From: Campylorhamphus procurvoides
Taxonomy: Eukaryota > Chordata > Aves > Passeriformes > Dendrocolaptidae
Length of the DNA stretch: 64,000 nucleotides
Reading direction: 5' to 3'
NCBI GenBank assembly: GCA_013396655.1
Contig: WBMV01000457.1
Coordinates: 998,038-1,062,037, forward strand
Shown: positions 1 to 9,955 of the stretch, in pieces
Position numbering within the stretch: position 1 is the first letter of the stretch
Layout: each line of letters opens with the position of its first letter
Made by a program: the position numbers and the translations under genes
The notes under the pieces: generated by a model
Told to the model about the DNA's origin: nothing
What the model saw: only the letters and a program-made list of their open reading frames with translations
Databases searched by the model: none

Positions 1-3000
1 TGTCATGTTTAATCCTGTTTTTCAGACCTTTCACCACAAGAAGGTGAAATTCTTTACAGTGTTAACCAAATGCAGTGTGATTCTCTAAGTAAGATATTTC
101 CCTTCTTGATCTTTCACTGAAAAAAAAGAAGTACAAAAAATAGTGAATGCACTTCAAGAAGTCCTCAATGCAGCTTAAAATAAACACCTTACTATTACTT
201 TATTTAAGAAGTAATTATTGATAATTTTACTTAGAAAATGATGATGTTTAGAGGTAGAACATAATTTCCCAGCAAGAAGTTATTTGCCTTGAGAACAAGT
301 GTTTTGGTGGCAAATAGTAAACATTTAGGTTTCTAAATTGTAAGGGTTTCATTCCTATCTACAACATATATTGAAAGCTCCCTGACTGCAGTCTCAAAAA
401 ATATCTGAGCACATAGAAAAGATATTAACTTAGAAATAGAAAAAACTCTTTTCTAATTACATCTACATAGTAAATGAAATAAACATCAGTACGTGGAGAA
501 AAGGAATGTATATTCAAGAGACATTAATATGACTTGAGTGACATTAGTTGCTCTTTCTTTTCACATGAAAAATATAAGAAACAAATATATCAAAATAGTC
601 AATAGGCTCATAAAATGGGTTACAGAAGTAAATTTCACTTCCAAAAAAAGTCTGTGAAAAAATTAGAGAGATTGATTCATGTATTTATTTTAAGTTAAAA
701 ATTTCCTAGGAGCATGCAACATTTCTTAAAGCTCCATTCAGGTAACTGGAGGATTTGCAGTACAAAAACCACTAGGAAACAAACAAACAAACAAAAATAT
801 ATATATACTACACTTTTATATACCAATGTTGTTAAAAAAAGTTTTGTGCATCTTTGATCTGGCTGTGGTCTCTACAGTCTCTTGAAAAGAAAAAATAATA
901 ACTGTAATAGTATTAGTCACTCTTCCAACGAAATGACATGGAGTCATCCTAGTGGAAACCAGAGGATGAATTTGAACATGTGTATCTCAGAAATCTTAGC
1001 CCAAAAGGACAATTTGTGTTTTTAGTAACTTTGAAAGGATCAAAAATAACATTGAGATCAAAAGTTATAGCTCTGTAATCACCTAGTGGCTAGTGAATGT
1101 GTTTAAATGTAAAAAAACTAATCATTAGAAGGTACTTTAGCTATCTCCAGGTAGAGCATACCTTAAGATAAATTCCCAATTTGTAAACTTCTGTGTCAAT
1201 CAGTTGTATAAAATACACACATAATTATTTCTTCATTACCTAAGAAATTCCCTAAGGATTATAAAAACCTCCCTGAATAGCACAGAATGCTAATACAGCT
1301 TTAGAAGGCAAGTTGCTCTGTTTCCTAATCTGATCAGTATGGATTTTTGCAACTTCTATAACATCAGAGCACAGTTACACCTTATCATACAGTATGGAAC
1401 ATAACCTCACATCCCAACTATGATTCTCCCCATCTTAATGAAAAGAAAGTCAGGTCATAAAATGATTAACCTACAAATCCAATAAAGGAGCTGGGTGCCT
1501 AAAATGCTGTTTAAGAAAGACTCAGGTTTCTAAATTCAAAATGTGGATCCTGCAAAGTCCTCCGCATATGAGGCGACGTCATGAAAATCCAGAAAAAAAC
1601 ACAGTTTGTGTTCTTCAAATTGGTGTGCATTGGAGGGTGTTAGTTTTTTGTACAAGCAAGCCTCAGACTTGAAATGTTTAATCCTCTGACACTGGGAGTA
1701 GATGTTCTTCCAGCTCAGACTCAGTCCTCTGAAGAAATCTGCGTAGCCTGTTTTCGGAGAGCATCTGGCACATATATATAGGATAGGGTTCTTCATAAAC
1801 TTAAGAACAGCCACTGTTTTCTTTTAAAATCCAGCTGAGGGAAAACGTTGCTGGCTGTCTTACTCCTGTCCTTCGGAACAACTGTCTACAGTACCTTTGA
1901 CTGCCAGATTTGAGTTCAGACTCTTTCAGAATGAGGGGATTCAGACCAAAGGGTCTTAACTGCCACACAAAGAAACTGCTGTTCTACATTCTGCTCCCAT
2001 AACGGTTTCTATTTTGCCATATCATGCAAAATCTACTAATGGTCAAGGGATCCCCAGTTACAAGGTGGAGGTCATCCTCCCTCCTGTGTGCTCTCTTGCC
2101 CCCTCTCTAGAATGATGTTTTTCCCACAGGAGGGTGGAAAGAGGACACAGCTCAGCAGCTCTTGTATTATATGGGGAAGGAGGACATGCAGAGACAAGGG
2201 CCATCACATCCCAGCACCACACCTGAAGGCCAAACACCAGCCTTTGTCTCAGGGGCAGGAGTGCACCCCTTGTCACCATTTTTCTTCCCATCACAAAGGA
2301 AGAGACTGAAGCAGAGCTTTGCTGTGAAGTGCCCAAGGGATAGCTGAAGTCTCACCATTCCTCCCTGCATTTCCCTCTGGGTGTCTGAATTACGAGGACA
2401 TTCACTCTGGGCAGTCCTTGATCATAGCCAGAATTTCTGACCCCTCTTCATGTGCTGTGGAGGTACAGTCACACCTGTATTCCACAAGTGCCTTAGAGCT
2501 TTACTGACCCTATCCTGACTCACCTCTCTAAACTAAACCACCTGCTTGGGGCAAAACTGGTGAAAAAAACCCCACCAATACTTTTTTGTGATTGTGTGTG
2601 TGAAGGAACACAACTTCCCCCCACAGTAACTGACACAACCATGAGAGATTTTGTGTATTACAATGACTGCATAAATCATAATTTATTTATGAATTCTTTG
2701 TATTTGACAGCTATACCTTCAAAAGAATAGCATTTCTATATGTATTCATCAAAGCCAAATACATTTGTGTAGATGCTGTCCATCAGTTTAACTGCACCTC
2801 CTGGCAGAAATAGCTTAAATTCACTTCACTGGTTAAATTATATATTAGCAGATAGGAAAAACATAATAAGTGGAAGAGAAAATTAAATAATTTTTGAGCA
2901 GTTTTGTTTGCTTTTTTTTTCCTCAGACACACAATGTCTTAAGCATTTAGTTCCCAGAAGCCTGCATCAGTCCATTTTTTCAACTGAGGATGCAGGTCCA

Positions 3001-3582
3001 TGCAGACTGAGGTCTCCAAAGTAGTTTTTGTGGTTTTGAGAAGTGCTGAGCAACCAGAACAATAGTTACTGCCTGTACTGCAGTCATGGGTGCTCAGAAC
3101 CTTGTAGGATTGAGGTATGGATCCCAGGTAGAATTGCTGGCTGACATTCACAGGGGGGACTTACACTTCCAAGTGGGATCAACAGGATTTTTAAACTGAA
3201 TGAAAACCAACACCACCTCAGACTGCATCCATAGAATTCACAGCATGAGGGTTGCGTGTAGCCTAGAAGGAATTGTGAATAGCAGACTTTCCTCCAAATC
3301 AGCTGCCAATCTCTGTGTCCCCATAGGCTGTGCCCCAAACTGTGCTGAGGCCAGTGGCTGTACTCCATTGGCTGCAGTGAGGCAAGATCCATTTGCAAAG
3401 CTGATTCATCTATCATCCATTTTATGGATACTGCTGAAGAAGACACATTCTCTACAAGCCACTTGATGATAACAACAGTTTTTGCTTATAAAGCATGGCG
3501 CAGAAGTAGTGAGAATGTCAGGATAAAGAGTTTTGAAGCCTGATAGCCTAAGTTGAAAAGCAAATGTACTATACGTATATAT

Positions 3583-3613
3583 GTATATATATATATATAT
3601 ATATAAAAATAAT

Positions 3614-3618
<5 letters not shown>
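3583..3618. repeat. (TA)n tract beside the AC repeat
   Basis: Eleven consecutive TA units (3584-3605) followed by an A/T-rich bridge, forming a compound microsatellite with the AC array. Confidence 0.9.

Positions 3619-3669
<51 letters not shown>
3619..3669. repeat. (AC)25 microsatellite; (UG)25 in STMN2 pre-mRNA
   Basis: Twenty-five uninterrupted AC units plus one A on the plus strand, so (GU)25 on the STMN2 transcript, about 4.6 kb downstream of exon 1. UG repeats are the preferred RNA target of TDP-43. The repeat joins a TA-rich tract on its left. Confidence 0.97.
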
Positions 3670-3672
<3 letters not shown>

Positions 3673-3710
3673 TGTGGGTGAGAACAATGTGAGAAGGTTT
3701 GTTGGGGAAC

Positions 3711-3716
3711 TTTAAT
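3711..3716 (-). terminator. ATTAAA poly(A) signal 5' of the UG tract
   Basis: On the STMN2 strand ATTAAA is followed about 42 nt later by the GU-rich tract. ATTAAA is the commonest variant hexamer, and GU-rich downstream elements normally lie within about 30 nt after the cleavage point. The geometry is right for an intronic polyadenylation site, but use is unproven. Confidence 0.35.
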
Positions 3717-3950
3717 TCCAGTGGTGGTCTTGCCCGCGGGTCACAGGGCTCAATGCCACCCCCAGACCTTATGTTCCAATGGTGGGTCTCTTGCTTTATC
3801 AACTTTAGCAAAGCTTTGAGTGAGTTAATTTTCCATCTATATCAATTACGTGGTGTGACACCATTTTAGGATGTCCACTTTAAGACACCTAGGACTTGAT
3901 ATTTTTCAGGAGTGCTGAACAGCTCTTGGTTTCTTTTGACTGTGAACTAA

Positions 3951-3974
3951 TAAGTTAACTAATTAGTTAACTTA
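3951..3974. repeat. 24-bp perfect palindrome within a short tandem duplication
   Basis: The bases at 3951-3974 read the same on both strands and are centred on AATT, with GTTAAC on each side. The segment AACTAATAAGTTAA occurs at 3945-3958 and again at 3979-3992, so a roughly 34-bp unit seems to have duplicated. Confidence 0.85.
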
Positions 3975-6900
3975 GTTTAACTAATAAGTTAAATTAGACG
4001 TATATGAAAATGCTGCAGAGGTCAAGTATTTACCAGACTGACCTGTTGTGGAAACCCTCTGATTTCCATGTTTCAGACTACATAATAATGCCTACTTCTC
4101 ACTGCAGGCAATTAAGAGAATTAATTAGTTAATATTGTATAGTCTTTGAAGGCTGAAACACTATCTAAATATATGGCTGGATGTGAGTGTCCCATCTATC
4201 TTCTATAATGATCTATTTTTAAATTAATGCTATTAATTTGAAAATGGAGCATTCTTTCCTAAAGAAATTAATATAAATGTCACCTGAGATAAATCTAACC
4301 ATGAAGTTAGATTACACAGTATTTATACTAAAAAATAAGTGTACAAAATATGATGTAGAGGAACATACTGCTGTAGTACAAGTACCAAATAAATAATAAT
4401 AAATAAATTTTTCAGTCTTAAATAATAAATTAAAGAAAATTCAAATTGACAAAATCAATGTGAATAAATTACAGGAATATATTATTAAACAGGGAAGTCT
4501 AGTCTAACTAGAGCTTATATTGGGACAAAGAGGTAATGGAGGTGGAGGTGAGAGAACATTTTGGAAGTGTTCAAGCTGCTGAATTTTATTTTTATTTCCT
4601 CAGCATGTTACAGGATCTCTTCCATAAGAAAATGGAATACATGATGTTCCATCCGCCTGTCTGTACACCTTACAGGGTAAGTAAAGAATTGCTATGAGGC
4701 AGTATAAATTCTTAGCCATATGGACTGTTTTTAAAATTATTACTGCTGCAATTCTCTATAGCAGGAAGAGTAATGAACTCTTTAAAAACCAGGAAAAGAA
4801 TGTGAATAGGTGTTAACCTTCAGTTCTGTGGTAAAGAGTACTTGCCATAAACTTTATATTAGCTCAGTAATAGAACTTCTCAGAAAAAATAGACTAGTTG
4901 AAATATTTATTCTGCTAGAATCTTAAAAAAATTTGGGGAAAATGGTGTCTCAGTCAAATCACATTTCTGCTAACATTATGAAATAATAAACTATTTTCTG
5001 ATTCTTACCTACATTCATTCTCATCTTAACACAAATTCCTATTTGTCTATGCAGCAATGTAATTTTCTGACAATTGAAAATCATTGAGTTGATTTGTGTT
5101 CATTTATTTAAAAAAGGGGAAGGTTAACACCTCCAGCTAAAATCTGCATAATATAGAAAGGAGCATGTTCAGTCCAAATTCAGCCTGGCACTTAGCCATA
5201 TGTTGTTTAACTGGAAGCTTGTCATTGCCATTGATGTCCAGATGACTACTCATGTGCAAGTGTTGAAGACTAAGTAACTGTTCAAGTGTAGTGGCAGATC
5301 AAAGGCAGAATGCTTATCCCTTTGCAGTAAAAAAACCACTAGTTATTAAAAGAACAGAAGGAGTTAAACTCGACAACCATATACTTACTTATGACTTCAT
5401 ATGTATGTTTACATAACAGATAAAACAGTAATGTAGTACTCAGTTAACCGACAAACTTAGCAATGGCCTTGCATCCATCAAGCTAAGTACTGATGCCTGA
5501 GCTTGTGACTAAAACGTAAATGACAAAGTAGAAGAGCAACTCTGCAGCACTTTTACAACAGTTTAATCAGTCTTACTGAGATATGCAAAAGAAGTAGCAT
5601 GGGGCTGCCTGAATTCCTGTATCCTTTTAATTCCACCCATTTACCACCTGACTGTCTCAAAAGGAGTTGGAATTTAAATACTTCTTTAACACATTATTAA
5701 TACATATCCCATGTATTTCTGTTAAAAAACTCCCTATAAACCAAACAAGAACCATAATTAGGACTGAGACTTTCTGTATGATTGTCTGAAGATGTTTTCA
5801 TAAATATTCTTTAAATAAAACATCACAAGGAAACAATGAAATAATGGTTTTGAACACCTATTTTAGTTCCTGTTTATCACATACTGTTTCACCTGCACAC
5901 TGCCATCTATGTACATATCCTAAGCAAGTTTATCAAACCAGGTACATGGCCTGAGTGGTCTGTAGTGATCCCACCTGCAAAGGCTGCTGATTTATGTAAC
6001 ACACGTCCTATATGGTTGGGAACATAAGGTATGAAGGAGTCCCTTCATCCAATATAGATTTTGTGTGAAAGAAAGAAGACCCTCATGGGCATTCAGGGTG
6101 TACTAATCTCCCAGAAGTTCTTACAGCTATTGAAATTCCTATGTAAGTCAAAGGAGCTTTCCTTGAAAACCTCTTATTTTACAGAAGCTAATAGAAAATG
6201 AGGATTAATTCTGCTTTTTATGGCAGAATATAAACACAGGTATTTATTATCTGACTAACGTGAGTTACATGCAGAGTTCTGTTGAAAGCCAGCAGGGCTA
6301 CTTTGCATGCTCAAACTCAGACACCTGCTTAAGTGCCTTGCTGGACCAGGGCCAGAAACATAATAGTGGGCTGGCTTAAGCCGATTAGAAATGTTTTGCT
6401 GGCTCCAGTGGCAGCAGGATCCAGCCTTTATGGCCACTTTGCAAAATATGGTGCTCAAGAGGAAAAAAGAAATCAGGCACTCTGTAGTTCACTCAGTGGT
6501 CTGTTGGGTAAAGTTTGAGTATAGAACAAATGTAGCTCATTTAGCACTAACTGGAAATGTGTATTACTGAGAATACATCTATTTTTTCACATGAAAATAA
6601 AATGTGTTGCTTTGTAGTAACTCTTGAAATAAAGCGGCTTATCCTAATAGGCTGACTAGATTCGAATTTTCTCTACTAAGAACTATAATGAGGAAGAATA
6701 AGGTTTAAGGAAATGGTGAGGAGAATCCTTTAAGCTTTGTGAGTTTAAATGGGGAAGATGCTTTTAATAATGTAACTTTCTTTTTTTTTTAATTGGATGC
6801 TATTATAATTAGTATTTTTAGAAACTTGAGTGGATAGTTACACAGCTCTTTATTGTTGGTATATGTGGCTTGTGGTATATTGTTGGTATATATGGTATAT

Positions 6901-7789
6901 GTGGGTTTGCCCTTCATCTCTGGGCAAACTTAATGATTTCTGGCCTCTCTCTTGCTGCAGAAATCTTTATATTTGTGTGCTGCGAGATCATTAACCACAA
7001 GCTGAGGAGCCATTTCTTCCCTTGTGATAGAATTCCTAACAGGGCCTTCTGCAGTGATAAGTCCCCGACCGACTACAAATTATCAATACTGATTACCGGA
7101 TTGCTGCAGTGGGGAGGGGACGGCGTGCTCAGCACTGCAGGGCTGGCCAGGCTCCCACAGCCCTCACTTCCCTCCTGTATTTGCATCTATGGCTGTCTCA
7201 TGCCTTGTTCCCAGGAGTGCCATAGGCAGGATAAAATGCTTTCATTCTACACCGATTATTCCTGGGGAGTGGAACATCAGCATTCAAATAAACGCACTGG
7301 TGTAATGCATCGGTTACAGCCGGTGCCAGGAGGGTTTGGTGTAACTTTGTGCACTGTGATGAAGAGTGATAACAAGATTTGCACAGAACACAAATTTAAA
7401 TGGGATTTGCTTCTTGGGGAAGGGCAATAATGGCGTTGGGAGCTCTTCTTCCTTATTATGTGGGATTTGTGTCTGCACATTAGTGATGAATGATTGTAAA
7501 AACTTGAATTTGAATGCGTCAATCGCAGACCCAGACTCATTCCTCTCAAAAAAAAAAAATCAGACCCTAGGGGCGTTAGGGTCCGGACGCTTTCAGCAGC
7601 CCGACCCCACAACTGTTCTCTCTCTCTCTCTCCACACCCTCACTGCGATTTTTCCGCCCACCCTCCCCAGTATTCTTCCTCGAACAAAGGGGTCACTGCC
7701 GGGCTACCGCCCTTCTCTCCTGCCGGAACCAGCAGGACCAACCGGGACCGGACGACAAAGTGCTCCCGAGACCCAGCAGCACCGGGTCC

Positions 7790-7897
7790 ATGTCCGGGTC
7801 CGCAGCGCGGAGGGCGCGGCTGCCGCTGCCCGGCGGGGTGTGGCAGGCAGGGGGANNNNNNNNNNNNNNNNNNNNNNNNNNNNNNNNNAGGGGAGCG
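7790..7897 (+). other. Possible first exon of an antisense transcript ending at a strong donor
   Basis: On the plus strand the sequence reaches GCG then GTGAGT, with the donor GT at 7898-7899, a near-consensus splice donor inside a CpG island. An ATG at 7790 opens a frame to the donor, but it has a weak Kozak context and crosses the N gap, so I do not claim coding potential. A divergent or antisense noncoding RNA at a neuronal promoter is the simplest reading. No partner exon is established. Confidence 0.3.
7856..7888. other. Assembly gap (33 N)
   Basis: Thirty-three N within a very GC-rich stretch, typical of sequencing dropout. The true length is unknown, so any reading frame across it is unreliable. 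Confidence 0.99.
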
Positions 7898-8298
7898 GTG
7901 AGTGCGGCCGGCGGGGACGGGCGGAGGCACACTGACAGCGGGGATAACTTTACCGTTCGTTTTCGTTTCCCTTTTCATTACCCCCCCCTCCTAAATATAT
8001 ATCTATATATTCATCTTTAAATCAATGAAAGCCGTTTCAAAATTATGCTGTCCTCGTGCCGACCTCACCCATCGGTACATAATTAATCCGATCTCCAGCA
8101 GGACGCTAAAACAGCCCCTGGTCCCACCCACCCTTCCGTTTTTTCCCGATTCAAGAAATCAAAAATACGTTCAGTGTTGTCTTGATTTTTTTTTCCCCTA
8201 AACTTTCGGGACAGCGATAAGAGCACCCAGTCTATGTAGTAGACCTAGGAGAGAGCAGCCGTGATACAGGCTGAAGGAAAAGAGAGGCGGTTTCTTAC

Positions 8299-8317
8299 CC
8301 ATTGCTGTTTTAGCCAT
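8299..8317 (-). CDS. STMN2: STMN2 (stathmin-2/SCG10), coding part of exon 1 only
   Basis: Stathmin-2 is a neuronal, membrane-anchored phosphoprotein that binds tubulin and promotes microtubule turnover in growth cones and regenerating axons. Seen here on the minus strand: an ATG at 8317-8315 with A at -3 and G at +4 (good Kozak context), the six codons MAKTAM, one base of a seventh codon, then GTAAGA at 8298-8293. MAKTAM followed by a codon split after its first G is the STMN2 start; STMN3 and STMN4 begin differently. In the family exon 2 continues with the membrane-targeting segment and its palmitoylated cysteines, then the tubulin-binding stathmin-like domain. None of these exons was found at lower coordinates, so they lie beyond the window edge. 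Only 19 coding bases are present. The identification rests on this short peptide, the phase of the donor and the conserved-looking 5' flank together. Confidence 0.88.
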
Positions 8318-8405
8318 AGTGGGATGTGCAGCTCTCAGAGGCAGTGAAGGCAAAGGGGTCCAGCTACAGCAGTGGAGAGAGGGAGAGAAGACTGAATAAG
8401 GCACT
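8318..8405 (-). other. STMN2: STMN2 5' UTR (approximate 5' end)
   Basis: On the minus strand a pyrimidine-rich leader of about 88 nt precedes the STMN2 ATG. It contains no upstream ATG. It closely resembles, from memory, the human STMN2 leader, which starts near a CTTATTCAGTCTTCTC-like sequence, runs through a CT-rich stretch and ends in GCACATCCC just before the ATG. The transcription start is placed by that resemblance, not by any start-site signal visible here, so it could be off by tens of bases. Confidence 0.65.
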
Positions 8406-8411
8406 GAGTCA
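8405..8411. promoter_or_regulatory. AP-1-like site (TGAGTCA) at the STMN2 start
   Basis: A perfect TGAGTCA/TGACTCA palindromic AP-1 core sits at the inferred transcription start of STMN2. STMN2 is known to be induced on axon injury, when Jun is active, so the motif is plausible. No binding is shown by sequence alone. Confidence 0.4.
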
Positions 8412-8460
8412 GCAGAGTGGGGCTGTGCAAGAGAAGGAGCAAGAGGCAGGAGCCCATGAA

Positions 8461-8466
8461 TAATTA
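8461..8466. promoter_or_regulatory. TAATTA homeodomain core in the STMN2 promoter
   Basis: TAATTA lies inside TGATAATTATTCATG as read on the gene strand, a context that appears kept in mammals (from memory). This is a candidate homeodomain or LIM-homeodomain site. Confidence 0.35.
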
Positions 8467-8486
8467 TCACTCCTGTACCCAAGCAG

Positions 8487-8491
8487 ATTGG
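8487..8491 (-). promoter_or_regulatory. CCAAT box
   Basis: A CCAAT pentamer on the gene strand, about 80 bp upstream of the inferred STMN2 start, is the usual position for an NF-Y site. It lies within the block resembling the mammalian promoter. Confidence 0.45.
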
Positions 8492-8620
8492 CTCGAGAGG
8501 TCCCCTGACATGACTCCTGCAGAGCCAGAATCTCCGGGCATTAAATATTGATCCACCAATGGTGCTAGAGTACAAAGTGCCAGAATGCAGTTTGAAATGG
8601 AAATCAGTCCTTGGCTGTCT

Positions 8621-9955
8621 CTCCCCCCTCAATCTGGTGTTAATAGTACATTCCATGTCAAATGTTTTATGTCTTACATGAAAAAAGCCTATTGGTGTTG
8701 AAGGGTCTGCTGTTGCTACCTGTAAAACATGCACAAATTCATTTTCACACATTTTATTCCAAAGATACAAGAAGAAAAGGGACCACTGTGAGGGATGTTC
8801 AAAACCAGCTGCTCAGATTATTTTTGCCTCCTGCAAGGGTACACTGATGTCCTATGCAATTGCTTTATACTGAATGTTTCTGCATTTCAGTATCGGTTTT
8901 AGTGTCCTCAGGCCTAATCTTGGACATGTTGAACTCTGCTAAACCTTGGGGAATGGCAGCTGGACCTGTTTACACTCTCAAAGGGCTTTGGAAAGCCAAA
9001 AACAATATAAATGTGAAAAGAAGGTAGTAACCGCTTCCCTAATGCACTGTAACAAGAGCCACTGGGAAGTGCTTGATGCCCTTGATAAACTGTGCAGCAT
9101 GGGACCTGATATTGTTATTACATGAAAGGGGATGGACATGGTCTAAGGATTCCCTACATTAATTTTAAGGATTCTCTATCCCCAGAAGGAGAAAAGCCAG
9201 TGACATGACTAACAGCCACTAAACAAATGTGAGTGGTTAATTGAAATGCCTGCTAGAAATCTGGCAATGATGGGACCTGTTTGCACATCTCCTGGGCCTG
9301 GAAGCAGTTGCCGGCCTACAGGAGACAGTAGCCAAGACAGTGGCATAAAGAGGAGGATGCTCCGCCTTCACCTTTTCACCTGTATGCTGTCCACCTGGAA
9401 CTCCTTTGCTGCTCCCAGGGGAAAACCAGTCACTGTTGAAAGCTTGCAGTGATTAGACTCCCAGACTGCCTGCAGACAGACAGGGCACAGGGCAAATTTT
9501 CAGCTCGGAATCTGGAGGACAATACTTGTGGGTTTGTTTCATGGTGTGGTGGGAAAACCAACGAGAGCAGGCACGGTTCTCTAGGATGGATAGAGTTGGG
9601 TTGTCCCAGAGCAGGCAGGACATTGTCACTGTTCTTCCTTTTGTGGTGCTGTTTGCAGCGACAAAGGCCATGCTGTGTGACAGTGCTAAATGTGATGCTC
9701 TCACTCTGTGTATGCTTCCCTCGAACAGGTAACTTAGAATGATGCTTTTCAACCTTCCTTTTCTTTTCAAGGTCAGTAAACAGCATCTTAGAGTGAGGCA
9801 GCACCCAGAGCATGAGCATGAGGCTAGCTTTCTCTTTTGAGACATTAAGGATAATTTCTGAATTGCAGAAACTATTTTTTTAAAATGTATTTTCTTTAAA
9901 TGAGAATAACGAAGTCTGGGAGTGTGTCTGAGGAGAAAAACATCCCCTTGCACAG
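8621..9955. other. STMN2 upstream flank, no gene seen
   Basis: Unique sequence of moderate GC between the promoter and the upstream CpG island. A GGCAGCACCCAGAG-like sequence near 9797 matches only the left half of the REST/NRSF element known upstream of mammalian STMN2. I see no complete element. Confidence 0.5.

Larger units (their letters stand above)
7560..8160. promoter_or_regulatory. CpG island just inside STMN2 intron 1
   Basis: By eye, about 34 CpG dinucleotides occur between 7561 and 7990, against almost none in the surrounding AT-rich sequence. A short CT run lies at 7620-7632. The island is interrupted by a gap of 33 N. It lies 140-740 bp downstream of exon 1 and so overlaps the 5' end of the gene, as promoter CpG islands usually do. 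On the plus strand it contains a strong splice donor (7898), so it may also start an antisense transcript. Confidence 0.7.
1..8298 (-). other. STMN2: STMN2 intron 1, 5' part (open at window edge)
   Basis: Everything from the exon 1 donor to position 1 is inferred to be intron 1, because no STMN2 exon 2 could be found on the minus strand. Human intron 1 is also long, tens of kilobases. Apart from the CpG-rich first 700 bp, the (UG)25 tract, a 24-bp palindrome and simple A/T-rich runs (for example an AAAC tract near 778-795), I see only AT-rich unique sequence here. If the intron is retained, translation continues in frame past MAKTAM for 33 codons and stops at 8200-8198. Confidence 0.75.
8405..8620 (-). 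promoter_or_regulatory. STMN2: STMN2 core/proximal promoter
   Basis: This block lies directly upstream of the inferred transcription start. It reads, on the minus strand, as a near-continuous match to what I remember of the mammalian STMN2 promoter: the CATTTCAAACTGCATTCTGG region, an ATTGG/CCAAT motif, AATATTTAATG, GTCATGTCAGGGGACC, a second CCAAT box and GATAATTATTCATGGG. No canonical TATA box stands 25-35 bp before the inferred start. Recognisable sites are an AP-1-like TGAGTCA (8405-8411), CCAAT boxes (8487-8491 minus; 8556-8560 plus) and a TAATTA homeodomain core (8461-8466). Such conservation fits the tightly neuron-restricted expression of the gene. The extent is my estimate. Confidence 0.7.

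Noticed and set aside
3486..3811. Minus-strand ORFs with long Cys-Val or Tyr-Ile repeats
   Set aside because: Direct translation of the AC/TA microsatellite.
7366..7935. 189-residue plus-strand ORF next to STMN2
   Set aside because: It crosses the N gap, changes composition abruptly at the CpG island and resembles no protein.
1..8290. Search for an orthologue of human STMN2 cryptic exon 2a or of exon 2
   Set aside because: No stretch on the minus strand resembled either by eye. A real alignment could still find a diverged copy.
9797..9817. Possible REST/RE1 element
   Set aside because: Only the left half CAGCACC matches; the right half is not recognisable.
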